DNA of 35,822 nt, from positions 1-35,822 of the forward strand of contig JACCZI010000151.1 of NCBI GenBank assembly GCA_013696015.1, read 5' to 3'. The translations under genes were made by a program, and so were the position numbers. Of the stretch, positions 7,989-14,925 are shown in pieces. The notes beneath the pieces are model-generated. The model was not told the origin of the DNA and did no database searches. It saw only the letters and a list, made by a program, of their open reading frames with translations. The number at the start of each line of letters is the position of its first letter. The stretch's first letter is position 1. This DNA comes from Nocardioidaceae bacterium. Its GTDB lineage: Bacteria; Actinomycetota; Actinomycetes; Propionibacteriales; Nocardioidaceae.

Positions 7989-8815
7989 GCCCCGCTCCGC
8001 CCCTTCGCGGGGCGGCGCGGCAGGGGTGGGACTCGCTGCTCGCGGATCCCACCCAGGCGTTGCTCGCCTTCGACTTCGACGGCACGCTGTCCCCGATAGT
8101 CGACGACCCGGAACGCGCGTACGCGCACCCTGACGTGATCGCGGTGCTGGGTCGGTTGGGCACCGTGGTGGGAGCGGTTGCGGTCGTCACCGGTCGGCCG
8201 GTGGCCAGCGTGCTGAGGTTGGCCGAGCCCGCCGGCGTGCCGGGGCTCGAGTCGCTGGTCGTCCTCGGGCAGTACGGCATCGAGCGGTGGGACGCGGCCA
8301 CCGGCGAGTTCGCCGCTCCGCCCCCGCCCGGGGAGATCGCGCGGGTGCGCGACGCGTTGCCCGGGCTGCTCGCGGACCTCGACCTGGCGGCGGCGCGAAT
8401 CGAGGACAAGGGTCGCGCCGTGGCGGTCCACGTGCGGACGTCTGCGAACCCGGTCGCGGCGCTCGAACGGCTACGGGTGCCGCTCGCGCTGCTGGCTGCC
8501 GAGCACGGACTGATTCTCGAGCCGGGTCGGTTGGTTCTCGAGATGCGTCCCCCCGGCATGGACAAGGGCCAGGCGCTGCTGTTGCTCGTGGCCGAACGTC
8601 GGGTGTCGACCGTCGTGTACGCAGGCGACGATCTCGGCGACCTCGCCGCGTACGACGCGGTGGATGCGTGGCGAGGCGAGGGCAGGACCGGTCTGCTCAT
8701 CTGCTCGGCATCGGCGGAGCAGGATGCGCTCAGCAGGAGGGCCGACGTCGTCGTCCCCGGGCCTGACGGTCTCGTCCGATGGCTGGCGGAGTTGGCGGAT
8801 CAGCTGGGCGTGTGA
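7985..8815 (+). CDS. otsB: Trehalose-6-phosphate phosphatase
   Basis: A 276-residue HAD-superfamily phosphatase releasing trehalose from trehalose-6-phosphate, the second step after OtsA. HAD motif I is FDFDGTLSPIV (nucleophile and acid/base aspartates), motif II is in VVTGRPVASV, the family signature lysine is in IEDKGRAVAVH, and GMDKGQAL plus YAGDDLGDLAAYDAV give motifs III/IV. Length is usual for bacterial OtsB. It overlaps the LytR_C gene by 4 bases and ends 16 bases inside the convergent HEARH gene. The cluster otsA-(divergent)-DUF3263-LytR_C-otsB places trehalose synthesis beside envelope genes. Confidence 0.93.
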   Translation: MSPAPPLRGAARQGWDSLLADPTQALLAFDFDGTLSPIVDDPERAYAHPDVIAVLGRLGTVVGAVAVVTGRPVASVLRLAEPAGVPGLESLVVLGQYGIERWDAATGEFAAPPPPGEIARVRDALPGLLADLDLAAARIEDKGRAVAVHVRTSANPVAALERLRVPLALLAAEHGLILEPGRLVLEMRPPGMDKGQALLLLVAERRVSTVVYAGDDLGDLAAYDAVDAWRGEGRTGLLICSASAEQDALSRRADVVVPGPDGLVRWLAELADQLGV

Positions 8816-9273
8816 GCAGCGCGGCGCTGCCGCGTCCTGAGGGCGTAGCCACCGGCGCGTAGTCCGGCGTGGACCTCGAAAGCGTTGCCGGTAGCGGTGT
8901 CACCGGTCAGGATCCTGCTCATCAGCATCGCGACGACGTAGAGCGGGACGAACAACGGGCCGAGCACCGCCCACTGAGTGCTGTGCCGGGCCTCGTGCCT
9001 GCGCAGGTCCGGCCGCTTCCGCAGCTCTGTTGCGCAGTGGCGGGTCAGCAGCACGTTGCCGACCGTGAACGGGCGGCGTCGGGCGATGCCCTCGTATCGC
9101 GTCGCGGTCCAGATCCCGTCGGCCTGGCGGTCGAGCTCGGCATGTCCGCTTCGGGCTATCAACAGCCCGGCCGGTGTGGCGCCGTTGAGCCAGTTGAGCA
9201 CCTCGCGCAGCCGCTGCCCTGGCGTCACGCGGCCAGCATCGCAGGTCGCGCAGGTCGTACGCTGGGTGGTCAT
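8800..9273 (-). CDS. Unrecognised membrane protein with an HEARH (HExxH) motif
   Basis: A 157-residue protein I cannot name. It has CATCD near the N-terminus (a possible metal or thiol pair), a beta-like middle GIWTATRYEGIARRRPF, then RRHEARHSTQWAVLGPLF, where HEARH fits the HExxH zinc-metallopeptidase pattern. It is followed directly by a hydrophobic helix (LFVPLYVVAMLMSRIL). About 30 residues later NAFEVHAGLRAGG offers a glutamate that could be a third ligand, as in gluzincins. Peptidase activity is speculation, since short HExxH matches also occur by chance. The ATG at 9273 overlaps the cysO start codon on the other strand (CATG). GTG 9228 is an alternative. No convincing ribosome site is seen. 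Confidence 0.6.
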   Translation of the reverse strand: MTTQRTTCATCDAGRVTPGQRLREVLNWLNGATPAGLLIARSGHAELDRQADGIWTATRYEGIARRRPFTVGNVLLTRHCATELRKRPDLRRHEARHSTQWAVLGPLFVPLYVVAMLMSRILTGDTATGNAFEVHAGLRAGGYALRTRQRRAAHTPS

Positions 9274-9553
9274 GAGTGTCACCGTTCGGATCCCGACGAT
9301 CTTGCGCACGTACACGGGCGGTGCCGCCGCCGTCGACCTCGAGGGCGCCGGGCACTCAGTGGCGGCGCTGCTCGACTCTCTTGACGCGGCGCACCCCGGG
9401 GTCAGGGGACGCATCGTCGACGAGCGGGGCGAGCTGCGGAGGTTCGTCAATGTGTATGTCGGCAACGACGACGTGCGTTTCGCCCAGGGCTTGCAGACAT
9501 CCGTGCCGGAGGGTGCGACGGTGTCGATCATCCCCGCCGTGGCGGGTGGCTGA
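9272..9553 (+). CDS. cysO: CysO/MoaD/ThiS-family sulfur carrier protein
   Basis: A 93-residue ubiquitin-like protein ending in AVAGG. In this family the terminal Gly-Gly is thiocarboxylated to carry sulfide for cysteine or cofactor synthesis. Length and wording (VRIPTILRTYTGG at the start, FVNVYVGNDDVRF in the middle, TVSIIPAVAGG at the end) closely match mycobacterial CysO as I remember it. The usual CysO partners (Mec peptidase, CysM) are not adjacent; groEL follows instead, an arrangement I recall from streptomycetes where thrC, a ThiS-like gene and groEL2 lie near each other. The start ATG shares two bases with the opposite-strand start; GGGTGG upstream could serve as ribosome site. Confidence 0.85.
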   Translation: MSVTVRIPTILRTYTGGAAAVDLEGAGHSVAALLDSLDAAHPGVRGRIVDERGELRRFVNVYVGNDDVRFAQGLQTSVPEGATVSIIPAVAGG

Positions 9554-9588
9554 GCAGGGCGCGGCCGCAAGGCTCGGGGGATGTCCCG

Positions 9589-9615
9589 CTTGCACTCGCC
9601 GGTGTCGAGTGCTAA
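9589..9615. promoter_or_regulatory. CIRCE operator 1 (HrcA site) of groEL
   Basis: CTTGCACTC-N9-GAGTGCTAA. Against the CIRCE consensus TTAGCACTC-N9-GAGTGCTAA the right arm is perfect and the left arm matches at 7 of 9. It overlaps the probable promoter, as expected for HrcA repression relieved by heat or unfolded protein. No hrcA is in the window. Confidence 0.85.
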
Positions 9616-9618
9616 ACA
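9590..9618 (+). promoter_or_regulatory. Candidate groEL promoter
   Basis: A -35 hexamer TTGCAC (9590-9595) is followed after 17 bases by TAAACA (9613-9618), a weak -10. The -35 lies in the left arm of CIRCE 1, a placement known for HrcA-controlled actinobacterial groE promoters. The transcript would have a leader of about 145 bases containing CIRCE 2. Confidence 0.45.
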
Positions 9619-9622
9619 CGTA

Positions 9623-9649
9623 TTGGCACTCTCGCATTGAGAGTGACAG
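9623..9649. promoter_or_regulatory. CIRCE operator 2 of groEL
   Basis: TTGGCACTC-N9-GAGTGACAG. The left arm matches the consensus at 8 of 9, and the right arm keeps the GAGTG core but is degenerate outside it. It begins 8 bases after CIRCE 1 ends, and the right arm of site 1 also pairs with the left arm of site 2 (GAGTGCTAA-N7-TTGGCACTC). Tandem CIRCE sites are known upstream of some actinobacterial groE genes. Confidence 0.7.
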
Positions 9650-9768
9650 CCAAAGGACCGGGCCGATGAGGCTCCGTCACCGCGCGCGGGAAGGGTCTGC
9701 GCCCGGTCGGGGCCGTCCGTCGCGGGCATCACCCGGACCATCCACTCCGACGTGAGGAATCACGGAGA

Positions 9769-11394
9769 ATGCCGAAGACCATTGCGTTCGATGAGGACGC
9801 GCGCCGCAGGCTCGAGCGAGGCATGAACATCCTCGCCGACGCTGTCAAGGTGACGCTCGGGCCCAAGGGCCGCAACGTCGTCCTCGAGAAGAAGTGGGGC
9901 GCGCCGACGATCACCAACGACGGTGTGTCCATCGCCAAGGAGATCGACCTCGAGGATCCGTACGAGAAGATCGGGGCCGAGCTCGTCAAGGAAGTTGCCA
10001 AGAAGACCGACGACGTCGCCGGTGACGGGACGACGACCGCCACCGTGCTGGCACAGGCCATGGTGCGCGAAGGACTGCGCAACGTCGCAGCCGGCGCCAA
10101 CCCGATGGCTCTGAAGAAGGGCGTCGAGAAGGCGACCGAGGCCATCTGCGAGCAGCTGCTCGCTATCGCCAAGGACGTCGAGACCAAGGAGCAGATCGCT
10201 TCCACGGCGTCGATCTCCGCCGCCGACGTACAGGTCGGCGAGATCATCTCCGAGGCCATGGACAAGGTCGGCAAAGAAGGCGTCATCACCGTCGAGGAGT
10301 CCAACACCTTCGGCCTCGAGCTCGAGCTCACCGAGGGCATGCGGTTCGACAAGGGCTACATCTCGCCGTACTTCTGGACCGACGCCGAGCGAATGGAAGC
10401 TGTGCTCGAGGACGCATACGTCCTGCTGGTCGAGAGCAAGATCTCGAACGTCAAGGACTTGCTGCCACTGCTCGAGAAGGTCATGCAGTCCGGCAAGCCG
10501 CTGGCCATCATCGCCGAGGACGTCGAGGGCGAGGCGCTCGCCACCCTGGTCGTCAACAAGGTGCGCGGCACCTTCAGGTCCGCCGCCGTCAAGGCGCCGG
10601 GTTTCGGCGACCGTCGCAAGGCCATGCTGGGTGACATCGCCATCCTGACCGGTGGCCAGGTCATCAGCGAGACCGTCGGTCTCAAGCTCGAGAACGCCGG
10701 TCTGGACCTGCTGGGTCGGGCCCGCAAGGTCGTGGTCACCAAGGACGAGACCACGATCGTCGAGGGTGCCGGTGACGCCGACCAGATCAGCGGACGGGTC
10801 AACCAGATCCGGGCCGAGATCGACAAGAGCGACTCCGACTACGACCGTGAGAAGCTGCAGGAGCGTCTGGCCAAGCTGGCCGGCGGTGTTGCGGTGATCA
10901 AGGTCGGCGCGGCCACCGAGGTCGAGCTCAAGGAGCGCAAGCACCGCATCGAGGACGCGGTACGGAACGCCAAGGCGGCTGTCGAGGAAGGCATCGTTGC
11001 CGGTGGTGGTGTCGCACTCGTCCAGGCGACCGCCCAAGCATTCGAGAAGCTGGACCTCGAGGGTGACGAAGCGACCGGTGGGCAGATCGTGCGCACCGCG
11101 TGCGAGGCGCCGCTCAAGCAGATCGCCATCAACGCCGGTCTCGAGGGCGGCGTCGTGGCGGAAAAGGTCCGCCACCTGCCCCCAGGGCAGGGGCTCGACG
11201 CGGCGACCGGGGAGTATGTCGACATGATCGCCAAAGGCATCATCGACCCGGCCAAGGTCACTCGCTCGGCGCTGCAGAACGCGGCGTCGATCGCGGCGCT
11301 GTTCCTGACCACCGAGGCGGTTGTCGCCGACAAGCCGGAGAAGGCTGCGGCCGCTCCGGGTGGCGGACCGGACATGGGTGGCATGGACTTCTGA
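9769..11394 (+). CDS. groEL: Chaperonin GroEL (60 kDa)
   Basis: A 541-residue group I chaperonin folding proteins in ATP-driven double rings. Clear family stretches are VKVTLGPKGRNVVLEKKWGAP at the N-terminus, NDGVSIAKEIDLEDPYEKIGA, the ATP site VAGDGTTTATVLAQ, and EEGIVAGGGVAL in the second equatorial segment. The tail GGGPDMGGMDF is the Gly/Met-rich type of essential GroEL2 copies, unlike the His-rich tail of actinobacterial GroEL1. No groES precedes it, consistent with a separate groEL2 locus and a groES-groEL1 operon elsewhere. GGAGA lies just before ATG 9769. Control is by the two CIRCE sites upstream; a strong hairpin follows the stop. Confidence 0.97.
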   Translation: MPKTIAFDEDARRRLERGMNILADAVKVTLGPKGRNVVLEKKWGAPTITNDGVSIAKEIDLEDPYEKIGAELVKEVAKKTDDVAGDGTTTATVLAQAMVREGLRNVAAGANPMALKKGVEKATEAICEQLLAIAKDVETKEQIASTASISAADVQVGEIISEAMDKVGKEGVITVEESNTFGLELELTEGMRFDKGYISPYFWTDAERMEAVLEDAYVLLVESKISNVKDLLPLLEKVMQSGKPLAIIAEDVEGEALATLVVNKVRGTFRSAAVKAPGFGDRRKAMLGDIAILTGGQVISETVGLKLENAGLDLLGRARKVVVTKDETTIVEGAGDADQISGRVNQIRAEIDKSDSDYDREKLQERLAKLAGGVAVIKVGAATEVELKERKHRIEDAVRNAKAAVEEGIVAGGGVALVQATAQAFEKLDLEGDEATGGQIVRTACEAPLKQIAINAGLEGGVVAEKVRHLPPGQGLDAATGEYVDMIAKGIIDPAKVTRSALQNAASIAALFLTTEAVVADKPEKAAAAPGGGPDMGGMDF

Positions 11395-11410
11395 GTCCGA
11401 AGCTCCACAC

Positions 11411-11454
11411 CGCGACAGGGGCGGTCCCGGTTCGCCGGGGCCGCCCCTGTCGCG
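11411..11454 (+). terminator. Long UUCG-capped hairpin after groEL
   Basis: A 20-base-pair stem (arms 11411-11430 and 11435-11454, one G-U pair and otherwise fully paired) closed by a TTCG tetraloop begins 16 bases after the groEL stop. No T-run follows, so it is either an L-type terminator without a U-tract or a 3'-end stabiliser. The ribosome site of the next gene starts about 8 bases after it. Confidence 0.75.
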
Positions 11455-11472
11455 TCTCACAGGGAGGTACCG

Positions 11473-11877
11473 ATGGCTGGCGATCTCACGGCCATCCAGC
11501 AGATCCACGTCAGCGTGACCGATGTCGAAGCCTCGGTCGCCTTCTACCGCGACATCCTGGGCCTGGAGCACCTGTTCACCGTCCCCGGACGCCCGATGGC
11601 GTTCTTCGACTCCGGTGGGGTGCGGCTCTACCTCGCGGTCCCGGAGGACGAGGCGTACCGCTCGCGACCGGTGATCTACTACGCGGTGGATGACCTCGAG
11701 GCGGCGTACGCGCGGACCATCGGCCGCGGTGCGCCGTCCCTCTCGGCGCCGACAATGGTGCACCGCGACGCCGACGGCGAGCTGTGGATCGCGTTCGTGT
11801 CGGACCCGGACGGCACTCCCGTGGGGTCTCCGAGCAGCGCGCAGCATCGCCGGTGTGACGGTTTCGGTCATGGCTGA
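11473..11877 (+). CDS. VOC (glyoxalase/bleomycin-resistance) superfamily protein
   Basis: A 134-residue vicinal-oxygen-chelate protein with two beta-alpha-beta modules: IQQIHVSVTDVEASVAFYRDILGLEHLF at the N-terminal half, with the possible metal-binding His in QIHVSV, and VIYYAVDDLEAAYARTIGRG in the second. The reaction is not predictable; these folds serve as isomerases, dioxygenases or drug-binding proteins. AGGGAGGTACCG before ATG 11473 is a strong ribosome site. The last residues (after DPDGTPVG) diverge from the usual ending and overlap the dipeptidase start by 8 bases, so the real C-terminus may have been altered by fusion of the two genes' ends. Confidence 0.85.
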   Translation: MAGDLTAIQQIHVSVTDVEASVAFYRDILGLEHLFTVPGRPMAFFDSGGVRLYLAVPEDEAYRSRPVIYYAVDDLEAAYARTIGRGAPSLSAPTMVHRDADGELWIAFVSDPDGTPVGSPSSAQHRRCDGFGHG

Positions 11878-13000
11878 CGCTGACCACGTCCGCGAGCTGT
11901 TGCGCGCAGCACCGCTCGTCGACGGACACAACGACCTGGCCTGGGCTCACCGGGAGCTGGCCGGGTACGACCTGGCTGCGGTCGACGTTGCCCAGCCGCA
12001 GCCCCGGCTGCAGACCGACATCCCACGGCTGCGGACGGGCTGCGTCGGGGCGCAGTTCTGGTCGGTCTTCGTGCCGTGCTCGCTGAGCGGCGATGCTGCG
12101 GTTACCGCGACGCTGGAGCAGGTTTCCTTCATCCGATCCCTGGCCACCCGTTATCCAAACGACCTGCGGCTGGCCGTTTCGGCGTCGGAGGTGGAGGCCG
12201 CGGTTCGCGGTGGCCGGATCGCCTCGCTGCTCGGCATGGAGGGCGGCCACTCGATCAACGAGTCGCTCGGTGTCCTGGCGGCGATGGCCGCCCTCGGCGT
12301 CCGCTACCTGACGCTGACGCACAACGAGAACGTCGCCTGGGCCGACTCCGCCACCGACAAGCCGGTCCTGGGCGGCCTGAGCGGCTTCGGCGAGCGCGTC
12401 GTGCAGGAGATGAACAGCCTCGGCATGATTGTCGACCTCTCCCACGTCAGCGCCGACGTCATGCGCCACGCACTGCGGGTCACGCGCGCCCCGGTGATGT
12501 TCAGCCACTCCAGTGCTCGGGCAGTGTGCGACGTACCACGCAACGTGCCCGACGACGTGCTCGAGACACTGCACAGCAACGGTGGCGTGTGCATGGTCAC
12601 CTTCGTCCCCATGTTTGTGTCAACCGGCGCGGCACGCTGGTATGAGGAGTGTCAGCAGACGGCGCGCGGGTTGGGGCTCGACCAGCGCGACTTCGCCGCC
12701 CTGGACCCGGTGATGCGCGAGCGGGCCGCGACGGACCCACCGCCACCGGCGACGCTCGACGATGTCGTACGTCATGTCGAGCACGTCCGTGACGTCGCCG
12801 GTGTGGACGCGGTCGGCATCGGCGGCGACTTCGACGGCACTGTGTTCGTCACCGAAGGCCTGTCCGACGTGGCGGCGTACCCGGCATTGTTCGAGGCCCT
12901 CGCCGGGCGCGGCTGGTCCGACGTCGACCTGGGCAAGCTGGCCGGTCGCAACGCGTTGCGCGTGCTGCGCGACACCGAGGTGGCGAGTCAGGGCAGCTGA
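11870..13000 (+). CDS. Membrane dipeptidase family (M19) enzyme
   Basis: A 376-residue amidohydrolase-fold zinc dipeptidase hydrolysing dipeptides, possibly with D-residues. The binuclear zinc ligands are visible: VDGHNDLAWA (HxD), the bridging glutamate in GMEGGHS, histidines in VDLSHVSADV and MFSHSSARAV, and the aspartate in GIGGDFDG. LTLTHNENVAWADS is also characteristic. Unlike renal dipeptidase there is no signal peptide, so it is likely cytoplasmic, as in other actinobacterial homologues. ATG 11870 overlaps the VOC stop; the in-frame GTG at 11855 is an alternative. It ends 13 bases inside the convergent small gene at 12988. Confidence 0.92.
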   Translation: MADADHVRELLRAAPLVDGHNDLAWAHRELAGYDLAAVDVAQPQPRLQTDIPRLRTGCVGAQFWSVFVPCSLSGDAAVTATLEQVSFIRSLATRYPNDLRLAVSASEVEAAVRGGRIASLLGMEGGHSINESLGVLAAMAALGVRYLTLTHNENVAWADSATDKPVLGGLSGFGERVVQEMNSLGMIVDLSHVSADVMRHALRVTRAPVMFSHSSARAVCDVPRNVPDDVLETLHSNGGVCMVTFVPMFVSTGAARWYEECQQTARGLGLDQRDFAALDPVMRERAATDPPPPATLDDVVRHVEHVRDVAGVDAVGIGGDFDGTVFVTEGLSDVAAYPALFEALAGRGWSDVDLGKLAGRNALRVLRDTEVASQGS

Positions 13001-13329
13001 CCCAATGGAGCCACGTCGACTCCGGATTCGGCGCAGACCCAGCGCGGGTCAGCTCCGAGCTCGGGGGTGATCTGCAACGAATGCTCGACCGGTCGGCCGC
13101 AGCTGGTGCACTCGGGCCACCGGCAGGCATCGTCGTAGAGCGAGTCCTGGACGTCCTGGGCGACCAGCCCAGCAACGTACTCGAAACCCTGCGCCCACTG
13201 GCTCAGCCACCAGCGCCGGCTGGTGACGGCATCCTCGAGCAATGAGACCGAACGCGCATCGGCGAGTCCCCGCACCTGCAGGTCGTGAAGCACAGCTGCT
13301 CGCGCGGTGAGAAGCGCGTCGGGTGTCAC
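12988..13329 (-). CDS. Conserved actinobacterial hypothetical protein
   Basis: A 113-residue protein of a widespread but unnamed actinobacterial family. It has an acidic helical first half ending in RRWWLSQWAQGFEYVAGLVA, then RWPECTSCGRPVEHSL, a small Cys pair with a following His that could bind zinc, then PELGADPRWVCAESGV and VAPLGQLP. The Trp-rich and WxCxxC-like elements are what define the family in my memory; no function is known to me. The GTG at 13329 fits the usual N-terminus; longer starts would run into divergent cutC. No clear ribosome site is seen, so a leaderless transcript is possible. It is convergent with the dipeptidase and overlaps it by 13 bases. Confidence 0.75.
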   Translation of the reverse strand: MTPDALLTARAAVLHDLQVRGLADARSVSLLEDAVTSRRWWLSQWAQGFEYVAGLVAQDVQDSLYDDACRWPECTSCGRPVEHSLQITPELGADPRWVCAESGVDVAPLGQLP

Positions 13330-13365
13330 ATCCTGAATTGTGGCACTCGGTGGCGATAATGAAGC

Positions 13366-14085
13366 ATGACCGGCGTCCTGCTGGAGGTGGCAGCGCTGCA
13401 CGCCGCTGACGCCGAAGCGGCCGATGCGGGCGGGGCCGACCGGGTCGAGCTCCTCGCCAGGCCGGACGACGGGGGTTTCAGCCCCGACCCGACCACAGTG
13501 CGCGCTGTCACCCGGGCCACCGAGGTTCCGGTACGGGTCCGGCTACGTCTCTCGGAGGGCTACAGCACTACTGCTGCAGAGGCCAGCCGGCTGATCGGGC
13601 TCGCCGAGCATTACCTGTCCCTCGGCGCCGAGGGTGTCGTGCTGGGCTTTCTGGACCGCGACCTCGAGGTGGCTGCCGACGTCACCGCACGCATCATCGC
13701 CGCCATCCCAGGTGCCCCGTGGACGTTCTCCGAGGCCGTCGACGCGGCCCTGGACACCGGGCGCGCCTGGCGTTCGCTACTGGCACTTCCCCGCCTCGAC
13801 GCGGTGCTCACCGCGGGCTCCTCGCTGGGGGTCGGACACGGCCAGGACACCTTGATCGCCTTGTCGCGTGGCGACCGGCGCATCGCCGCCCGCGTGCTCG
13901 CCGGCTCCGGGCTGAGCACGGAGCATGTGCCCTGGCTCGTGCGGGCGGGGATCCACCAGTTCCATGTCGGCCCGCAGGTCCGGCCGGGCGGCTCGTGGTC
14001 GCGCGCCCACGTCGACGCCGCACACGTGCGCGCGTGGCGACTGCTGCTCGACGACGCGGTGCAGCGCGCGACGATCGCCGGGTGA
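13366..14085 (+). CDS. cutC: Copper homeostasis protein CutC family
   Basis: A 239-residue TIM-barrel protein of the CutC family, historically tied to copper tolerance; its true biochemical activity is unsettled. Recognised stretches: LEVAALHAADAEAADAGGAD with RVELLARPDDGG, the family's opening; VPVRVRLRLSEGY in place of the usual VxxMIRPR; AEGVVLGFLDRD; WTFSEAVDAALD in place of TFHRAFD; LTAGSSLGVGHG; and AGSGLSTEHV in place of GGGV. Several classic residues (MIRPR, HRA.D) are replaced, so this is a divergent, actinobacterial-type CutC and copper binding is uncertain. It overlaps the next gene by 4 bases (GTGA). Confidence 0.8.
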   Translation: MTGVLLEVAALHAADAEAADAGGADRVELLARPDDGGFSPDPTTVRAVTRATEVPVRVRLRLSEGYSTTAAEASRLIGLAEHYLSLGAEGVVLGFLDRDLEVAADVTARIIAAIPGAPWTFSEAVDAALDTGRAWRSLLALPRLDAVLTAGSSLGVGHGQDTLIALSRGDRRIAARVLAGSGLSTEHVPWLVRAGIHQFHVGPQVRPGGSWSRAHVDAAHVRAWRLLLDDAVQRATIAG

Positions 14086-14342
14086 CCGTGCTCGTAGACC
14101 CCCCGGCCTGGCCGGCCCGGGGGCGGTTGTGGTCGCACCTCGTGAGCGACACCTCGTACGAGGAGCTGCATGCGTTCGCCCGCCGGTGCCGACTTCCGGA
14201 ACGCGGATTTGACCGCGACCACTACGACGTGCCGGCCGAGCACTATCACGCCGTGGTGTCCGCCGGCGCGCTTCCGACGTCGAGTCGGGAGCTCGTCGCC
14301 CGGCTCACCGCAGCGGGACTGCGTCGCCGCCGAGCTCGCTGA
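14082..14342 (+). CDS. DUF4031 domain protein
   Basis: An 86-residue small protein of the DUF4031 family, opening VLVDPPAWPARGRLWSHLVS and continuing with TSYEELHAFARRCRLP, then RDHYDVPAEHYHAVV. Two His/Asp clusters (WSHLVSD and DHYDV) are conserved in this family and could be a metal or catalytic site; no function is established. The GTG start overlaps the cutC stop (GTGA), so it is probably translated by coupling. The end overlaps the 3' end of the convergent HD gene by 38 bases, so the two transcripts would be antisense there. Confidence 0.8.
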   Translation: MTVLVDPPAWPARGRLWSHLVSDTSYEELHAFARRCRLPERGFDRDHYDVPAEHYHAVVSAGALPTSSRELVARLTAAGLRRRRAR

Positions 14343-14925
14343 GCTCCCGCTCCACGTTCCGCTTCGCCTGCGCGCCCCATCGACGCCGTGCCGTCTCGGT
14401 GGTGTAGATGCTCCCGCGGACCAGCTGGTGGAGGATCTGCGAGCGCGCTGCCCGGAACGCGTCGTCGGTCACATGTGCGTACTCTCGGCGCACGTCGGCG
14501 GCGTAGGCGGCGTAGCGCTGCGGCGTTGCCCCGAGAACGACCAGATCCGCATCGCACAGCACCGCACCGTCGATGTCGGAGGACCCCGGGGCATGCATCG
14601 TGGTGAGCCGGACCAGCCGGGCGACCGCGTCGCCGAGTGGTGCCGGCAGCATCGCTGTCGCCAGGACGGCCGAGCGTTCCTCGTTGTCACCGGTGCGCGG
14701 GTCGTAGACGGCGTCGTGAAACCATGCCGCCAGCCGCACGACGCGAAGGTCGCCGGCCGAGCCGGCCAGCTCGTCGACGGCGTCGAGAACCTCGAGCAGA
14801 TGCCGGTGGTCGTGGTAGAGCCGGTGGGACTCCCCGTACCGGGACAGCAGATCACGGGCCAGGTCGTCCGCATCGGGCACGACACTGCGCCAACGGTCCA
14901 GCAGCCGGGCGTACGGATCGGTCAC
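14305..14925 (-). CDS. HD-superfamily metal-dependent phosphohydrolase
   Basis: A 206-residue predicted phosphohydrolase of the HD group (COG4339-like). Metal ligands are visible as RLYHDHRHLLEVLD, the HD dyad in AAWFHDAVYDPRTGDNEERS, and a distal aspartate in AVLCDADLVVLG. The family's small-molecule substrate is unknown; nucleotides are possible. The GTG start overlaps the stop of the upstream helicase gene by 4 bases (GTGA), so the two are likely one transcript with coupled translation. No transmembrane segment. Confidence 0.85.
   Translation of the reverse strand: MTDPYARLLDRWRSVVPDADDLARDLLSRYGESHRLYHDHRHLLEVLDAVDELAGSAGDLRVVRLAAWFHDAVYDPRTGDNEERSAVLATAMLPAPLGDAVARLVRLTTMHAPGSSDIDGAVLCDADLVVLGATPQRYAAYAADVRREYAHVTDDAFRAARSQILHQLVRGSIYTTETARRRWGAQAKRNVERELSELGGDAVPLR

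Noticed and set aside
9760..11931. Very long open frame on the minus strand across groEL
   Set aside because: It is antisense to a fully recognisable groEL; its protein is Asp/Gly/Leu/Arg-rich with no domain and arises from GC-rich codon periodicity.
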